Assembly: GCA_022841705.1 (NCBI GenBank)
Contig: JALHQZ010000001.1
Span: 1,178,001 to 1,242,000, forward strand
Direction: 5' to 3'
DNA from: Pirellulales bacterium
GTDB taxonomy: Bacteria; Planctomycetota; Planctomycetia; Pirellulales; Lacipirellulaceae
DNA length: 64,000 nucleotides
In this document: in pieces, positions 36,475 to 44,160 of the stretch
Numbering within the stretch: the first letter of the stretch is position 1
How the letters are laid out: each line of letters starts with the position of its first letter
The notes under the pieces: model-generated
What the model saw: the letters and a program-made list of their open reading frames with translations, nothing else
The model's database searches: none
What the model was told of the DNA's origin: nothing
Translations under genes and position numbers: made by a program

Positions 36475-36841
36475 GTGATTTCCTCTCTCCGGATGACCGC
36501 CAGTTAGATAACCGACAATGGATGAACGAATTATAACCAGTCGCCGCAAACCGTGCGGCGCCAAAAAATAAGCAGACTCGGCAAACTGGTCAGTTCCGTC
36601 CAACCCGAAGTCCCGCCAGCGATTCTCTCCCAGCTTTTCCGGCCAATTGGTGGCCAGCCGAGGGTGTGGCGGACTCGTCATCCGTGGCGGCCGCTGGGGA
36701 TTCCCACGGCCCGAGGAGTCACACAGCTAGCATCGGCGTTTCGCCCACGGCGCCCCAGAAGTTCCGCCGCGAAGCCAATCGTACCCGTCAGATAAACTGT
36801 GCCGGGGAAGTCGACCAGAAAGGGCGAGTAGCAGATAGACG
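36475..36841. other. Gene-free stretch
   Basis: Nothing convincing is seen in this stretch between flgM and the repeat at 36842. Short open frames exist on both strands but none has a ribosome site or a recognisable domain. Confidence 0.5.
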
Positions 36842-36959
36842 GAGCCGGACTTTAACAAAGTCCACGGGGCGGCGGAGAAACGATTGCAATTGGTGAGGCG
36901 TTTCTCCACTGCCCCGCGGTCTGCGTTGCCCCTTATCCCCAAAAAAGGGGGGCTCCTTC
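36842..36959. repeat. Bipartite repeat, family R4
   Basis: GAGCCGGACTTTAACAAAGT, then GGCGGAGAAACG / CGTTTCTCCACTGCCCC and GGGGGGCTCCTTC form paired arms. A close relative lies at 60374-60492, sharing AGCCGGACT, the CCCC..GCGGTCTGCGTTGCCC-type right arm and the GGGGGCTCCTTC end. Confidence 0.8.
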
Positions 36960-36971
36960 AGTCCTCAGTCG

Positions 36972-37775
36972 CTACTCAATCACCAGCCCATCCAGTTTCG
37001 GATCGGCCGCTGGCACTTTGGGGTTCAGCTTCTCAAGCGTCTTGCGCAACAGCTCGCTCACTACCAAGTTGCGGTACCACTTGCGATCGCTCGGCACGAT
37101 GTGCCACGGCGCTAGCTCGGTGTTGCATTTCGAGAGCGCATCCTCATACGCCTGCTGGTACTTGGGCCACAGCTTGCGCTCGTCGATGTCGCCGACGGCG
37201 AACTTCCAGCGCTTGAGCGGATCGTCGATCCGCGCTTGCAGCCGTTTCCTCTGCTCATCCTTGCTGATGTGCAGAAAGCATTTGATGAAGGTCACGCCGC
37301 CGTCGACAAGCAGCTCTTCAAACTCATTAATCCGTTGGTACCTGCTTTTCCATTCTTTCTCCGGCACAAGGTTGTGAACTCGCACCACCAGCACGTCTTC
37401 GTAGTGCGACCGATTGAACACCCCAATGTTGCCCCGCCGCGGAGTGGCGTGGTGAATGCGCCACAGGAAGTCGTGGTCGAGTTCTTCGGAGCTCGGCACT
37501 TTGAACGAGGTGACCTGGCAGCTTTGCGGATTGATCCCGCTCATCACCGTGCGGATGGCGCCATCTTTGCCCGACGTATCCATCCCTTGCAGCACCAGCA
37601 GCACTGCGTGGCGATTTTCGGCGTAGAGAATGTCGGCGAGCCCCTGCGTGACCAGTGAATTTTCCTTCACGCGCTCGGCGGCCGTTTCTTTCGTCCAATC
37701 GCCCTGCACGCCGGCCGGATCGATGTCCGCGAGTTTAACTTTCTTGCCGGGGGCAAACGTGATGGAGCGGCACAT
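36972..37775 (-). CDS. ppk2: Polyphosphate kinase 2 family protein
   Basis: The product is 267 residues and transfers phosphate between polyphosphate and nucleoside mono- or diphosphates. Walker A is LQGMDTSGKDGAIRTV near residue 64, and Walker B with the lid region is NIGVFNRSHYEDVLVVRVH. WKFAVGDIDERKLWPKYQQAYEDAL and APWHIVPSDRKWYRNLVV are conserved PPK2 segments. It is the single-domain length. Class I, II or III cannot be told here. Confidence 0.93.
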   Translation of the reverse strand: MCRSITFAPGKKVKLADIDPAGVQGDWTKETAAERVKENSLVTQGLADILYAENRHAVLLVLQGMDTSGKDGAIRTVMSGINPQSCQVTSFKVPSSEELDHDFLWRIHHATPRRGNIGVFNRSHYEDVLVVRVHNLVPEKEWKSRYQRINEFEELLVDGGVTFIKCFLHISKDEQRKRLQARIDDPLKRWKFAVGDIDERKLWPKYQQAYEDALSKCNTELAPWHIVPSDRKWYRNLVVSELLRKTLEKLNPKVPAADPKLDGLVIE

Positions 37776-37928
37776 GGCGTGGGAACTCTAAGCGTGAGGA
37801 TTCGGCGGTGAACGAGACTCCTCAATTGTAGTTCGCGCCGGGGCGGGCTCCAGACTGACTGGCGACCAAATTTGGCTCGACCATTGCGAGAAACTTGACT
37901 TTAGGCCTGCTTCTCGTACAGTACAGAC

Positions 37929-38144
37929 ATGCTCGATTGGTCCGATTGCCCTGTGGTTGAACGATCACCCGCCATCATGAGCGGCGCCTGGGTGTTTCGT
38001 GGAACGCGCATCCCCGTTTCTGCGCTGTTCGAGAACCTCGAGGCCGGCGCCGCGCTCGAGCAATTCGTCGAATGGTTTCCAGGCGTTAGCTCTGATCAAG
38101 CTCGCACCGTTCTTGAACATGCCGCTCAGGGTGTGTGCGCATGA
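37929..38144 (+). CDS. DUF433 antitoxin-like protein
   Basis: The product is 71 residues. GAWVFRGTRIPVSALFENLEAG and QFVEWFPGVSSDQARTVLEHA are hallmarks of DUF433, a helix-turn-helix family that accompanies DUF5615 (Mut7-C/PIN-like) toxins. Its stop overlaps the ATG of the downstream frame by four bases (ATGA at 38141), the usual arrangement for a coupled toxin-antitoxin pair. Confidence 0.85.
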   Translation: MLDWSDCPVVERSPAIMSGAWVFRGTRIPVSALFENLEAGAALEQFVEWFPGVSSDQARTVLEHAAQGVCA

Positions 38145-38461
38145 AGGTGCTGTTCGACCACGGCGTACCAGCGCCCCTGAGACAGCGCCTGAGTGTTTGC
38201 GAGGTCTCAACTGCATTCGAGTTGGGTTAGCAGCAATTGAGCAATGGGGAGTTGATCGCTGCAGCCGAACAGGCTGAATTTGAAATCCTGATTACAACAG
38301 ATCGGCGACTGAAGTATCAGCAGAATCTTACTCAGCGACAGATCGCGGTTCTGGTTCTGTCGACCACCAGTTGGCCGCGGATCGAAAAAGTAGCCGATGA
38401 CGTAGCACACAAGCTAAGTGTGCTGGCAGCCGGTGAATTTCGGGAGTTCGACGTTCCATAG
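38141..38461 (+). pseudogene. DUF5615 PIN-like toxin, interrupted by an amber codon
   Basis: The frame from ATG 38141 reads MKVLFDHGVPAPLRQRLSVC and stops at TAG 38228-38230, then continues in the same frame as QQLSNGELIAAAEQAEFEIL and on to the stop at 38461. ITTDRRLKYQQNL is the conserved DUF5615 D-x-x-L segment, and the opening FDHGVP is its first acidic site. Related proteins have Trp where the stop lies (G-W-x-x-L-x-N-G-E-L), so TGG to TAG is the likely change. As read, no full toxin is made. The DUF433 partner is intact. Confidence 0.8.
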
Positions 38462-38470
38462 AACCGAACT

Positions 38471-38653
38471 CTACTCCGCCTCCGCCCACACTCGCACGTC
38501 GCCCGAATCGTCCACCTCCACATGCACCACATTCGGGCAGCAGCAGACGGGGCAATCCTCCACATACTCCTGCTCCTCGCCCGCCGACAAATCAATCGGC
38601 ACGACGATCTCCTCGCCGCAAGAATCACAGAGGTAGGTGGATTCGTCGGTCAA
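38471..38653 (-). CDS. CPxCG motif-containing cysteine-rich protein
   Basis: The product is 60 residues with two paired Cys motifs, CDSCG near residue 9 and CPVCCCPN near residue 34, and an acidic rest (DDSGDVRVWAEAE). This small zinc-binding family is widespread; function unknown. The gene follows pgsW on the same strand with about 100 bases between, across a repeat. Confidence 0.85.
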   Translation of the reverse strand: MTDESTYLCDSCGEEIVVPIDLSAGEEQEYVEDCPVCCCPNVVHVEVDDSGDVRVWAEAE

Positions 38654-38658
38654 GTTCG

Positions 38659-38748
38659 TGAGTAGTGATTCGTGAATAGTTATTCGTGAGTGACTGGCAT
38701 GAATCGTCAGCGTTTTTCGTTTTACGACTCACCAGTCACGACTCACCA
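38659..38748. repeat. Inverted repeat, family R11
   Basis: GTGAGTAGTGATTCGTGAAT on the left and TACGACTCACCAGTCACGAC on the right form imperfect arms between pgsW and the CPxCG gene. Related to 32908-32992. Confidence 0.6.
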
Positions 38749-38750
38749 AC

Positions 38751-39932
38751 CTACACCATCGGCTCCGGATGCCCTTCACGCTTCTTCCGCGCGGCGCCGC
38801 GGAGCAGGCGGAAGCCGATGTCGCTGCGGATGAAGCCGTACAGCATGGCGAGCACGGTTACCAACACGCCAATCACCAGCGGGCGGTAGTAATCGATGCC
38901 GCGGAACACGCCCCCTTCGCCCACACTCGGCGCCTCTTGCGGTTGGATCGGCAGTTGGTACCGGGCCGCCAGGTCAGTGACGTGAACCAAGTGCAGACAC
39001 GGGATGCCTTCGTCAATCAATTGCGGCATCACGCCATCGAGCTGCTGCAAGCGTCCCGGCGGACGGGTGTTCAGGCCCGCGCGAAACATTTGCTTGCCAA
39101 TTGCCCGCCCCGATGAAATGGCGCCGCCACCGATATTAATGTACGCCTTGATCGGTTTGCCCCCCGCCGCCTTGCGGTAACGCGACAGGCGGTCGGCAAC
39201 AATCGCATCGAAGCGTTCGGTCGGGCTAAGCGTTTCAATCTGTTCATCGCTTAGCCGAATCAGCGGGAGCTGATTGCGTTGGGTAATCGCTTCGGTGACG
39301 ATCTTCACTCCTTCTTCGGTGAGGCCGCGGCCCATGTCATCATCGCCCCCCACTGAAGCCGCAATCGAACGCGTCTGGAACACGCCCGCCTTGTTGAGGA
39401 TGCGCTCCATGTCAATCCACATTAGATCGGGCACGTTGGCGCCCCACTCACTGGCGCTGGCGCTACAGATGACAATCGGCTCCAGTTTGAGGGTCTCGCA
39501 CGCCGCGTAAGCGCATGAATTGAGCGACGGGAACGAGCCGCTGCAGCCGAGCGCCACGACATCGCCCTCCTGGACGCCCGCTTCCTTGAGCATGTCCACC
39601 ACGGCGGCGGCGAAGTTGGGATTCGCCGCCGTTTGCTTCGCTGCGAGCACCCCCTTCACGCTGGTGACCGCCGACATCGGCAGACCAATAATCCCCGATT
39701 CCGAAGGATCAACTTCCGGATCAATCGGCGGGCCTAACGTGTTGCGTTCCGCCTTAATCGCTTCAAACGCTTCTTGTGCTTTCTGCGCAGCCGCCATCTT
39801 TTCTTCGAAGTAGGGGCGGTCTTGCTCCCGCTTACCCAACTCCACCACAAATAAGCCCACCAGCGAACCCAGCGCAATCAGCACCAAGGCTGTGCGGGAA
39901 ACGGCTCGCGGACGCCAATAGATTTTCTTCAT
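38751..39932 (-). CDS. pgsW: Poly-gamma-glutamate system protein PgsW
   Basis: The product is about 393 residues from the ATG at 39932. An N-terminal membrane anchor (TALVLIALGSLVGLFVVEL), a large soluble domain (GDVVALGCSGSFPSLNS, GGDDDMGRGLTEEG, KAYINIGGGAISSG) and a second hydrophobic segment near the C-terminus (PLVIGVLVTVLAMLYGFI) match the protein encoded beside PgsB and PgsC in planctomycete poly-gamma-glutamate clusters. The exact role is unknown. A TTG seven codons upstream overlapping pgsC is a possible alternative start. Confidence 0.85.
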   Translation of the reverse strand: MKKIYWRPRAVSRTALVLIALGSLVGLFVVELGKREQDRPYFEEKMAAAQKAQEAFEAIKAERNTLGPPIDPEVDPSESGIIGLPMSAVTSVKGVLAAKQTAANPNFAAAVVDMLKEAGVQEGDVVALGCSGSFPSLNSCAYAACETLKLEPIVICSASASEWGANVPDLMWIDMERILNKAGVFQTRSIAASVGGDDDMGRGLTEEGVKIVTEAITQRNQLPLIRLSDEQIETLSPTERFDAIVADRLSRYRKAAGGKPIKAYINIGGGAISSGRAIGKQMFRAGLNTRPPGRLQQLDGVMPQLIDEGIPCLHLVHVTDLAARYQLPIQPQEAPSVGEGGVFRGIDYYRPLVIGVLVTVLAMLYGFIRSDIGFRLLRGAARKKREGHPEPMV

Positions 39933-39949
39933 AACGAAAAAGTCGAAAC

Positions 39950-40468
39950 TCAAAGATTGAGGCTAATGCCGAAAAACAAAATCAAAATCAGCCGCACGAC
40001 CACTGCCGCGGCGGTGAGCGCGCTGAGCGTTTCAACCATCCCCTGCCGATCGATCCAGATTGCAATCAGCCCCGGAATAATAAACCCAATCACCTTGAAC
40101 TGGTCCACCACTTGGCCGTAACCTGCCATCGTGGTGGGATCGGTCGTCCCCGCCATTGCATTCGGCGCCAAGTACTCGTAGGCGAAACTTAGCGGCAGGT
40201 AATCGAACAGCGTCCGCAAGAGAAATCCGAACAAAATCATCAGCACCGTGCGGCGTTTGCCGTAAATGATGATGAACGTTGAAAGCAAATGCACCACGAA
40301 ATACGTCGCCAGCGCGCAGAGAATGGTGAGCGCAATATCCACCGGCCGGTTCAGGTACACCGCAATGTACCCCGGCACCACCATGCCGCCCGCGGCCAAG
40401 CCAAACAGCTCCGAAAAGAGCAGGCTCACCGCCAACCCCACGCCGATGGAAACGCTAATCAGGTCCAT
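39950..40468 (-). CDS. pgsC: Poly-gamma-glutamate biosynthesis protein PgsC/CapC
   Basis: The product is 172 residues and very hydrophobic, with about five membrane segments (VSIGVGLAVSLLFSELFGLAAGG, VDIALTILCALATYFVVHLL, GFIIPGLIAIWIDRQG). The opening GLAVSLLFSELFGLAAGGMVVPGYIAVYL is the CapC signature. It forms the membrane part of poly-gamma-glutamate synthesis with PgsB. Confidence 0.92.
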   Translation of the reverse strand: MDLISVSIGVGLAVSLLFSELFGLAAGGMVVPGYIAVYLNRPVDIALTILCALATYFVVHLLSTFIIIYGKRRTVLMILFGFLLRTLFDYLPLSFAYEYLAPNAMAGTTDPTTMAGYGQVVDQFKVIGFIIPGLIAIWIDRQGMVETLSALTAAAVVVRLILILFFGISLNL

Positions 40469-40501
40469 AATGCTTATGAATGTTGTGGGAAGGCGAAGCG
40501 A

Positions 40502-40600
40502 TTGGGAGGGCGACGCTCCGCGGAGCCCATGCAGGAAAATAAGTCGATTTGCAGTCTTATGTTTTTCATCAGGACGGGCTCCGCGGAGCGTTGCCCTCCC
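40502..40600. repeat. Bipartite repeat, family R8, within the pgs cluster
   Basis: GGGAGGGCGACGCTCCGCGG on the left and GGGCTCCGCGGAGCGTTGCC on the right form inverted arms around a 50-base AT-rich centre. It separates pgsB from pgsC, so any operon transcript must cross a strong hairpin. A half-copy (GGACTCCGCGGAGCGTAGCTCC) is near 56267-56288. Confidence 0.85.
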
Positions 40601-40618
40601 GATGATGATGTTATCCCG

Positions 40619-41818
40619 TTACTTGAAAATCCGCGTCGTGCTGCGGTTTGCAAAATACCGCACCACGTCGAGCCCAATGCCGCCGATGTTCGCCATCCCC
40701 ATCGCCAGAGCCGAGCGGTCCGACAGCTCGATGATCCGTTCAAAAATCTCGTCCGCCTTCCGGTCCTCGGCAAACACCAGCTTGAGCGAATCAATCCCCG
40801 CTTCGATCGCCGCCTTGCCGAACAGGTACGTCCCCGTGCCGATGAGCAGGTAATAATCCGCCGGCGGCCACTGGGCGATCGCCCTGCCAAGTTGCTGCGA
40901 GCGGTCCGGCCGATCCGCACGGCAGTTGAAAATCGCAATCCGGCGCTTCACGTCGGGATAGCGCTCAAGCGCCATCTTCCAAATGCGCTCGGTCGATTCG
41001 GGATCGTTCGCCGCGAAGCCATTCACAAAGTTGATGTGTCGGCCGAAGAACTCCAGCTCGTGCGCCGTCATGGCGCCGGGGTCCGGGTTCGCCTTCCACA
41101 TGCCTTGCAGCGCGGTTGATTTATCTACGCCCAAGTCCGCACAAACCTTGAGTGCGAGCGCCACATTCTCCGCGTGTTCCACATACGGGAATCCCGACAG
41201 ATCGAGCGGCGTGATCGCGGCGACATCCTCTTCCGTGACCGCGATCAGTTCGCTGCCGCGATCTTTGGCCGCCATCTGAAAAATGTCGAGGTGGTCCCGT
41301 TCCGCCGTGAACAGTTTCGCCCCGACCGGCGTCATCCCGGCGAGCGCCAGCGCCACGTCCCGTTCACCGGGGCCCATCACGTCGAGATGGTCTTCGCGCG
41401 CATTGGTAATGACGCCGTGCGTCGCCTGCACCAATTTGTTCTCGCACAACCACTGGAGCGCGGGGATCAGCGCCATGCACTCCATCACCAGCGCTTCGGA
41501 CTCGAACTCGCAGGCCGTATCTACAATGCGAATCTGCTCGATCACGTTGGCGCCGGCGGGGCGAAACACCGGGAACTCCGTCCCGTCGGGCAGAATCATC
41601 TGCGGCAGCGTGCCGGTCGTCTTGCAGCAGGTGCGAATGCCATACTGCCGCAGGCCCGCCGCAATCAGCCGGGCCACGCTACTCTTGCCGCGCGTGCCGT
41701 TTACATGAATGCGCACCGGAATGCGCTGCAGCCGGCGGCGATGCGCGGCGGCCTCGTACCACCCGCCCCCCACCAGAAAACCGGTGGTGGCCAGAATCGC
41801 CGCAATTCCCGTTGTCAT
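40619..41818 (-). CDS. pgsB: Poly-gamma-glutamate synthase subunit PgsB/CapB
   Basis: The product is 399 residues, the Mur-ligase-like ATP-dependent amide ligase that polymerises glutamate. An N-terminal hydrophobic anchor (TTGIAAILATTGFLVGGG) is followed by the P-loop VHVNGTRGKSSVARLI, read here as IHVNGTRGKSS, then KTTGTLPQMI and TNAREDHLDVMGPGE, all typical of CapB. The C-terminal Mur-type domain (IFNCRADRPDRSQQL) is present. It starts a pgsB-pgsC-pgsW unit. No PgsA/CapA gene is in the window. Confidence 0.93.
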   Translation of the reverse strand: MTTGIAAILATTGFLVGGGWYEAAAHRRRLQRIPVRIHVNGTRGKSSVARLIAAGLRQYGIRTCCKTTGTLPQMILPDGTEFPVFRPAGANVIEQIRIVDTACEFESEALVMECMALIPALQWLCENKLVQATHGVITNAREDHLDVMGPGERDVALALAGMTPVGAKLFTAERDHLDIFQMAAKDRGSELIAVTEEDVAAITPLDLSGFPYVEHAENVALALKVCADLGVDKSTALQGMWKANPDPGAMTAHELEFFGRHINFVNGFAANDPESTERIWKMALERYPDVKRRIAIFNCRADRPDRSQQLGRAIAQWPPADYYLLIGTGTYLFGKAAIEAGIDSLKLVFAEDRKADEIFERIIELSDRSALAMGMANIGGIGLDVVRYFANRSTTRIFK

Positions 41819-42082
41819 ATTACAGGGGCCAATCCAATCGGCAGTCCGTTACGTCCCGTTAGCCACGCCCCAGATAGCGAAGCGCGTGTCGGCAAAGATT
41901 ATCCGATTTTCCGAGTTTGCCAAGTGGAGTTCCGAACGCGGCGGGGCGAAATGGGGGGCGTTTCGGGGCAATTCGTTGTCCCGCGACGACCAGATTTCCC
42001 TGTCCAGCGCCGCAAGCCTTGCCACGAGAGTGGCAACAGCGCTCAGCCCGGCTGAGCGCCGCCGCCCCTACCGGGGCTTAAT

Positions 42083-43498
42083 CTAATCCTCCGCCTTGCT
42101 TCCATCCCCACACATCCGCACCACCTTCGGATCGAACCGCGCGATCACTTCCACCAAATCTTGCTGCGCTGCCATCACGCTGTGAATATCTTTGTAGGCG
42201 CCTGGCGCTTCGTCGGCGCCGGCGGCGATGATCTCGATCCCACTGGCTGCCAACTCGCGCTGCACGGCGTTGAAGCGGAAGGTGTTGTTCGCTTGCGTGC
42301 GGCTCATCTGGCGGCCGGCGCCGTGCGAAGCGCTGTTGAAGCTGGCCGGTTCACCGCGGCCGCGCACGACGAAGCCGGGCGCCGACATGCTCCCCGGAAT
42401 CACGCCGAGCACTCCGGCGCCCGCCGGCGTGGCGCCTTTGCGATGCACGATCAGCTCCCGCCCCTGATGCCATTCCTTCCAGGCGAAGTTGTGATGGTTT
42501 TCCACCCCGGCAATCACGTGGGCGCCAAGCAGCTTCGTCACCAGCCGATGAATCACCGCGTGGTTGGCCGCCGCGTAATCGCCCATCAGGTTCATCGCCG
42601 CCCAGTATTCTTGGCCTTCGTGACTATCGAGCGACAACCACGCCAACCGCCCCAAATCTTGGTAGCGTTTCGGCAACAACCGCTGCGCAATTTGGCTGTA
42701 GGTCGCGCACACCGCCGCTCCCGCGCCACGGCTGCCGCTATGGCTGAGCAGGGCGACATATTCACCGGCATCAAGATTCAAATCCTCTGCGCGCTCGGCG
42801 AGCGTCAACGTGCCGAACTCGACGAAGTGGTTCCCCGAACCACTGGTGCCGAGTTGCTTCCAGGCGGTGTCCTTCTTCTCGCGCGTGATCCGGGTGATGC
42901 TCCAATCTTCGTCCATCACCGCGTGATCCTGCGGCGGGTTGTGCGCAACACCCACGCCAAACTTCGTGCCGCCGTTAAGCGCCTCGCGCATCCGGCTGCG
43001 CAGTACTGTTCCGTTGCGCTGGGTTGAAAAAGCTTCAACCGGCAGGTCGAGCACGCTGAGCTTCATCCGACACGCAATATCAACGCCTACCGCATACGGA
43101 ATCACCGCGTTCTCACATGCCAGCACCCCGCCGATCGGCAGGCCGTAGCCGACGTGCGCATCGGGCATTAGCGCCGCACCAACCGCATTCGGCACCGCAC
43201 ACGCCTGCCGCATCTGCCCGTGCGCCGCCGGATCGATTTCTTCGCCCCACGTGCGATAGGAGACCGGCTGCCGCACCACCACTTCACTTTCCGCTACCAG
43301 TTCGCGCGCAAACTCCCCCCACAGCGCGTCGCCGGTAAACGCTTGCGGCTGAGCGAGCACCTCTGCAACGAGCGCCTTCGCCCGCTGCCCCTTCAGCCCA
43401 AACCCGAGCCCCTCGTCGGCCGCCTTACCCAGCGCAGAAATCGCCGCGTTCACACAACACGGCGGGACGCCAAGTTTCTGCAGTTGCTTGCGGTTCAT
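42083..43498 (-). CDS. rtcB: RNA-splicing ligase RtcB
   Basis: The GTP-dependent 3'-5' RNA ligase joins 2',3'-cyclic phosphate or 3'-phosphate ends to 5'-OH ends. The product is 471 residues with the metal-binding motifs DIACRMKLSV, HSGSRGAGA, NHHNFAWKEWHQG and the guanylylated-His region (SHGAGRQMSRTQA). No rtcA, rtcR or Ro-like gene is adjacent. The divergent upstream region carries the structured RNA unit described at 43702-44075. Confidence 0.95.
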   Translation of the reverse strand: MNRKQLQKLGVPPCCVNAAISALGKAADEGLGFGLKGQRAKALVAEVLAQPQAFTGDALWGEFARELVAESEVVVRQPVSYRTWGEEIDPAAHGQMRQACAVPNAVGAALMPDAHVGYGLPIGGVLACENAVIPYAVGVDIACRMKLSVLDLPVEAFSTQRNGTVLRSRMREALNGGTKFGVGVAHNPPQDHAVMDEDWSITRITREKKDTAWKQLGTSGSGNHFVEFGTLTLAERAEDLNLDAGEYVALLSHSGSRGAGAAVCATYSQIAQRLLPKRYQDLGRLAWLSLDSHEGQEYWAAMNLMGDYAAANHAVIHRLVTKLLGAHVIAGVENHHNFAWKEWHQGRELIVHRKGATPAGAGVLGVIPGSMSAPGFVVRGRGEPASFNSASHGAGRQMSRTQANNTFRFNAVQRELAASGIEIIAAGADEAPGAYKDIHSVMAAQQDLVEVIARFDPKVVRMCGDGSKAED

Positions 43499-43701
43499 GA
43501 TGGAATCCCTTCAATTAAGGAGATAGTTCCCAACGTAGCTGGACTGGTAAGATTTCAGGGGGAGGACATTTGACCCTACCACAACGGAATTCTTACGAAG
43601 CCCGCTACGAAAGTTCATCCCCCGAATCTCCTTCCCTTGACCGTCCCCCGCGCGAACCGGTTCGCCGGCTCGTCGGTCCTGCCCTTCGCCCGCAGGAAAA
43701 A

Positions 43702-43720
43702 TTTTCCAAAATCTGGAAAA
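43702..43720. promoter_or_regulatory. Perfect inverted repeat, possible operator
   Basis: TTTTCCA at 43702-43708 and TGGAAAA at 43714-43720, spaced by five bases, lie about 30 bases upstream of a -10 box and between divergent rtcB and the RNA unit. Size and symmetry fit a repressor or activator site. The binding protein is unknown. Confidence 0.45.
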
Positions 43721-43750
43721 ATCTGCGCTGCCCAATTTGGGGGAGCCGAT

Positions 43751-43756
43751 TATACT
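43751..43756 (+). promoter_or_regulatory. -10 promoter element
   Basis: TATACT is preceded by GAT and followed by TTAAGC. No clear -35 TTGACA is seen at 16-18 bases; activation by a factor at the upstream inverted repeat would fit. Transcription would begin near 43763. Confidence 0.45.
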
Positions 43757-43870
43757 TTAAGCAGAGTCAGGGCCGTGCTTACGCGGCACGGCATTACTAG
43801 CGGGTTGGACGGGCGCGTCTCTGGCATTCGCACCCAACCAACTGAGATTTAGTAGGAAAGGAGGTGGTCT

Positions 43871-43915
43871 TTGAACGATTATCATAGTCCCAGCCAGCGA
43901 GGTGGTCGTACCTAA
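43871..43915 (+). CDS. 14-codon leader-peptide-like frame
   Basis: TTG AAC GAT TAT ... ACC TAA encodes MNDYHSPSQRGGRT. A near-perfect Shine-Dalgarno (AAAGGAGGTGG) ends a few bases before it. The 3' part of the frame contains the second AGGTGGT copy, so a translating ribosome would affect the alternative pairing with ACCACCT at 43947-43953. Peptide function is unknown. Confidence 0.4.
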   Translation: MNDYHSPSQRGGRT

Positions 43916-44033
43916 ACGGTGAGACCGGCGGGTCGCTCCGGCGATCACCACCTGCCTGCTGAGTGTCGTTCTGCTGACCGGCGCGCGAAAATGCGTTCGG
44001 CCCCGAGACTACCCTCAAAGGCAACAACTTTCA

Positions 44034-44075
44034 GGGCTCGGCCTCTCATCGTGAGGGGTCGAGCCTTGTTTTTTT
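44034..44075 (+). terminator. Rho-independent terminator of the RNA unit
   Basis: GGCTCGGCCTCTC pairs with GTGAGGGGTCGAGCC, with one or two wobble pairs, giving a stem of about 13 pairs and a short loop, followed by seven T at 44069-44075. Confidence 0.85.
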
Positions 44076-44160
44076 GGAGCGCGCAGTTGCTCCTCAGCCG
44101 GCACGCGGCAGGACTAATCCTGCTAGCGTCCGGTTGGATCAACTGGGTTCGTACGCTCCG
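44076..44160. other. Hairpin-rich segment closed by GGAGCG/CGCTCC
   Basis: GGAGCG at 44076-44081 is complementary to CGCTCC at 44154-44159. Inside are GCAGGA/TCCTGC (44107-44122) and CCGGTTG/CAACTGG (about 44130-44146). The 85-base length and closed shape recall a tRNA, but no anticodon loop with U33 and no GTTCRA T-loop can be placed, so no tRNA is called. Confidence 0.3.

Larger units (their letters stand above)
43763..44075 (+). ncRNA. Candidate structured RNA with a tiny reading frame
   Basis: After the -10 box come the hairpin GCCGTGC/GCACGGC (43772-43778 with 43786-43792) and a GGTTGG...CCAACC pairing (43803-43841 region). Then AGGAAAGGAGGTGGTC at 43853-43869, close to the complement of the 16S rRNA 3' end, sits before a 14-codon TTG frame. 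Two AGGTGGT copies (43862-43868, 43900-43906) could each pair with ACCACCT at 43947-43953. A strong terminator ends the unit. It fits a short leader-peptide RNA or regulatory RNA rather than a tRNA or tmRNA. No named family is recognised. Confidence 0.5.

Noticed and set aside
42000..42082. Terminator of rtcB
   Set aside because: Hairpin-forming stretches (GCGCTCAGCCGGGCTGAGCGC and a TTGCCACT/GTGGCAA pair) lie downstream of rtcB but no T-tract follows, so a Rho-independent terminator is not supported.
43763..44075. tmRNA or 6S RNA
   Set aside because: No tRNA-like end with a CCA and no GGTTCGA T-loop; no long central bubble as in 6S.
44076..44160. tRNA gene
   Set aside because: The length and closing stem fit, but the 7-base anticodon loop lacks U33 and no T-arm with GTTCRA can pair; not called.
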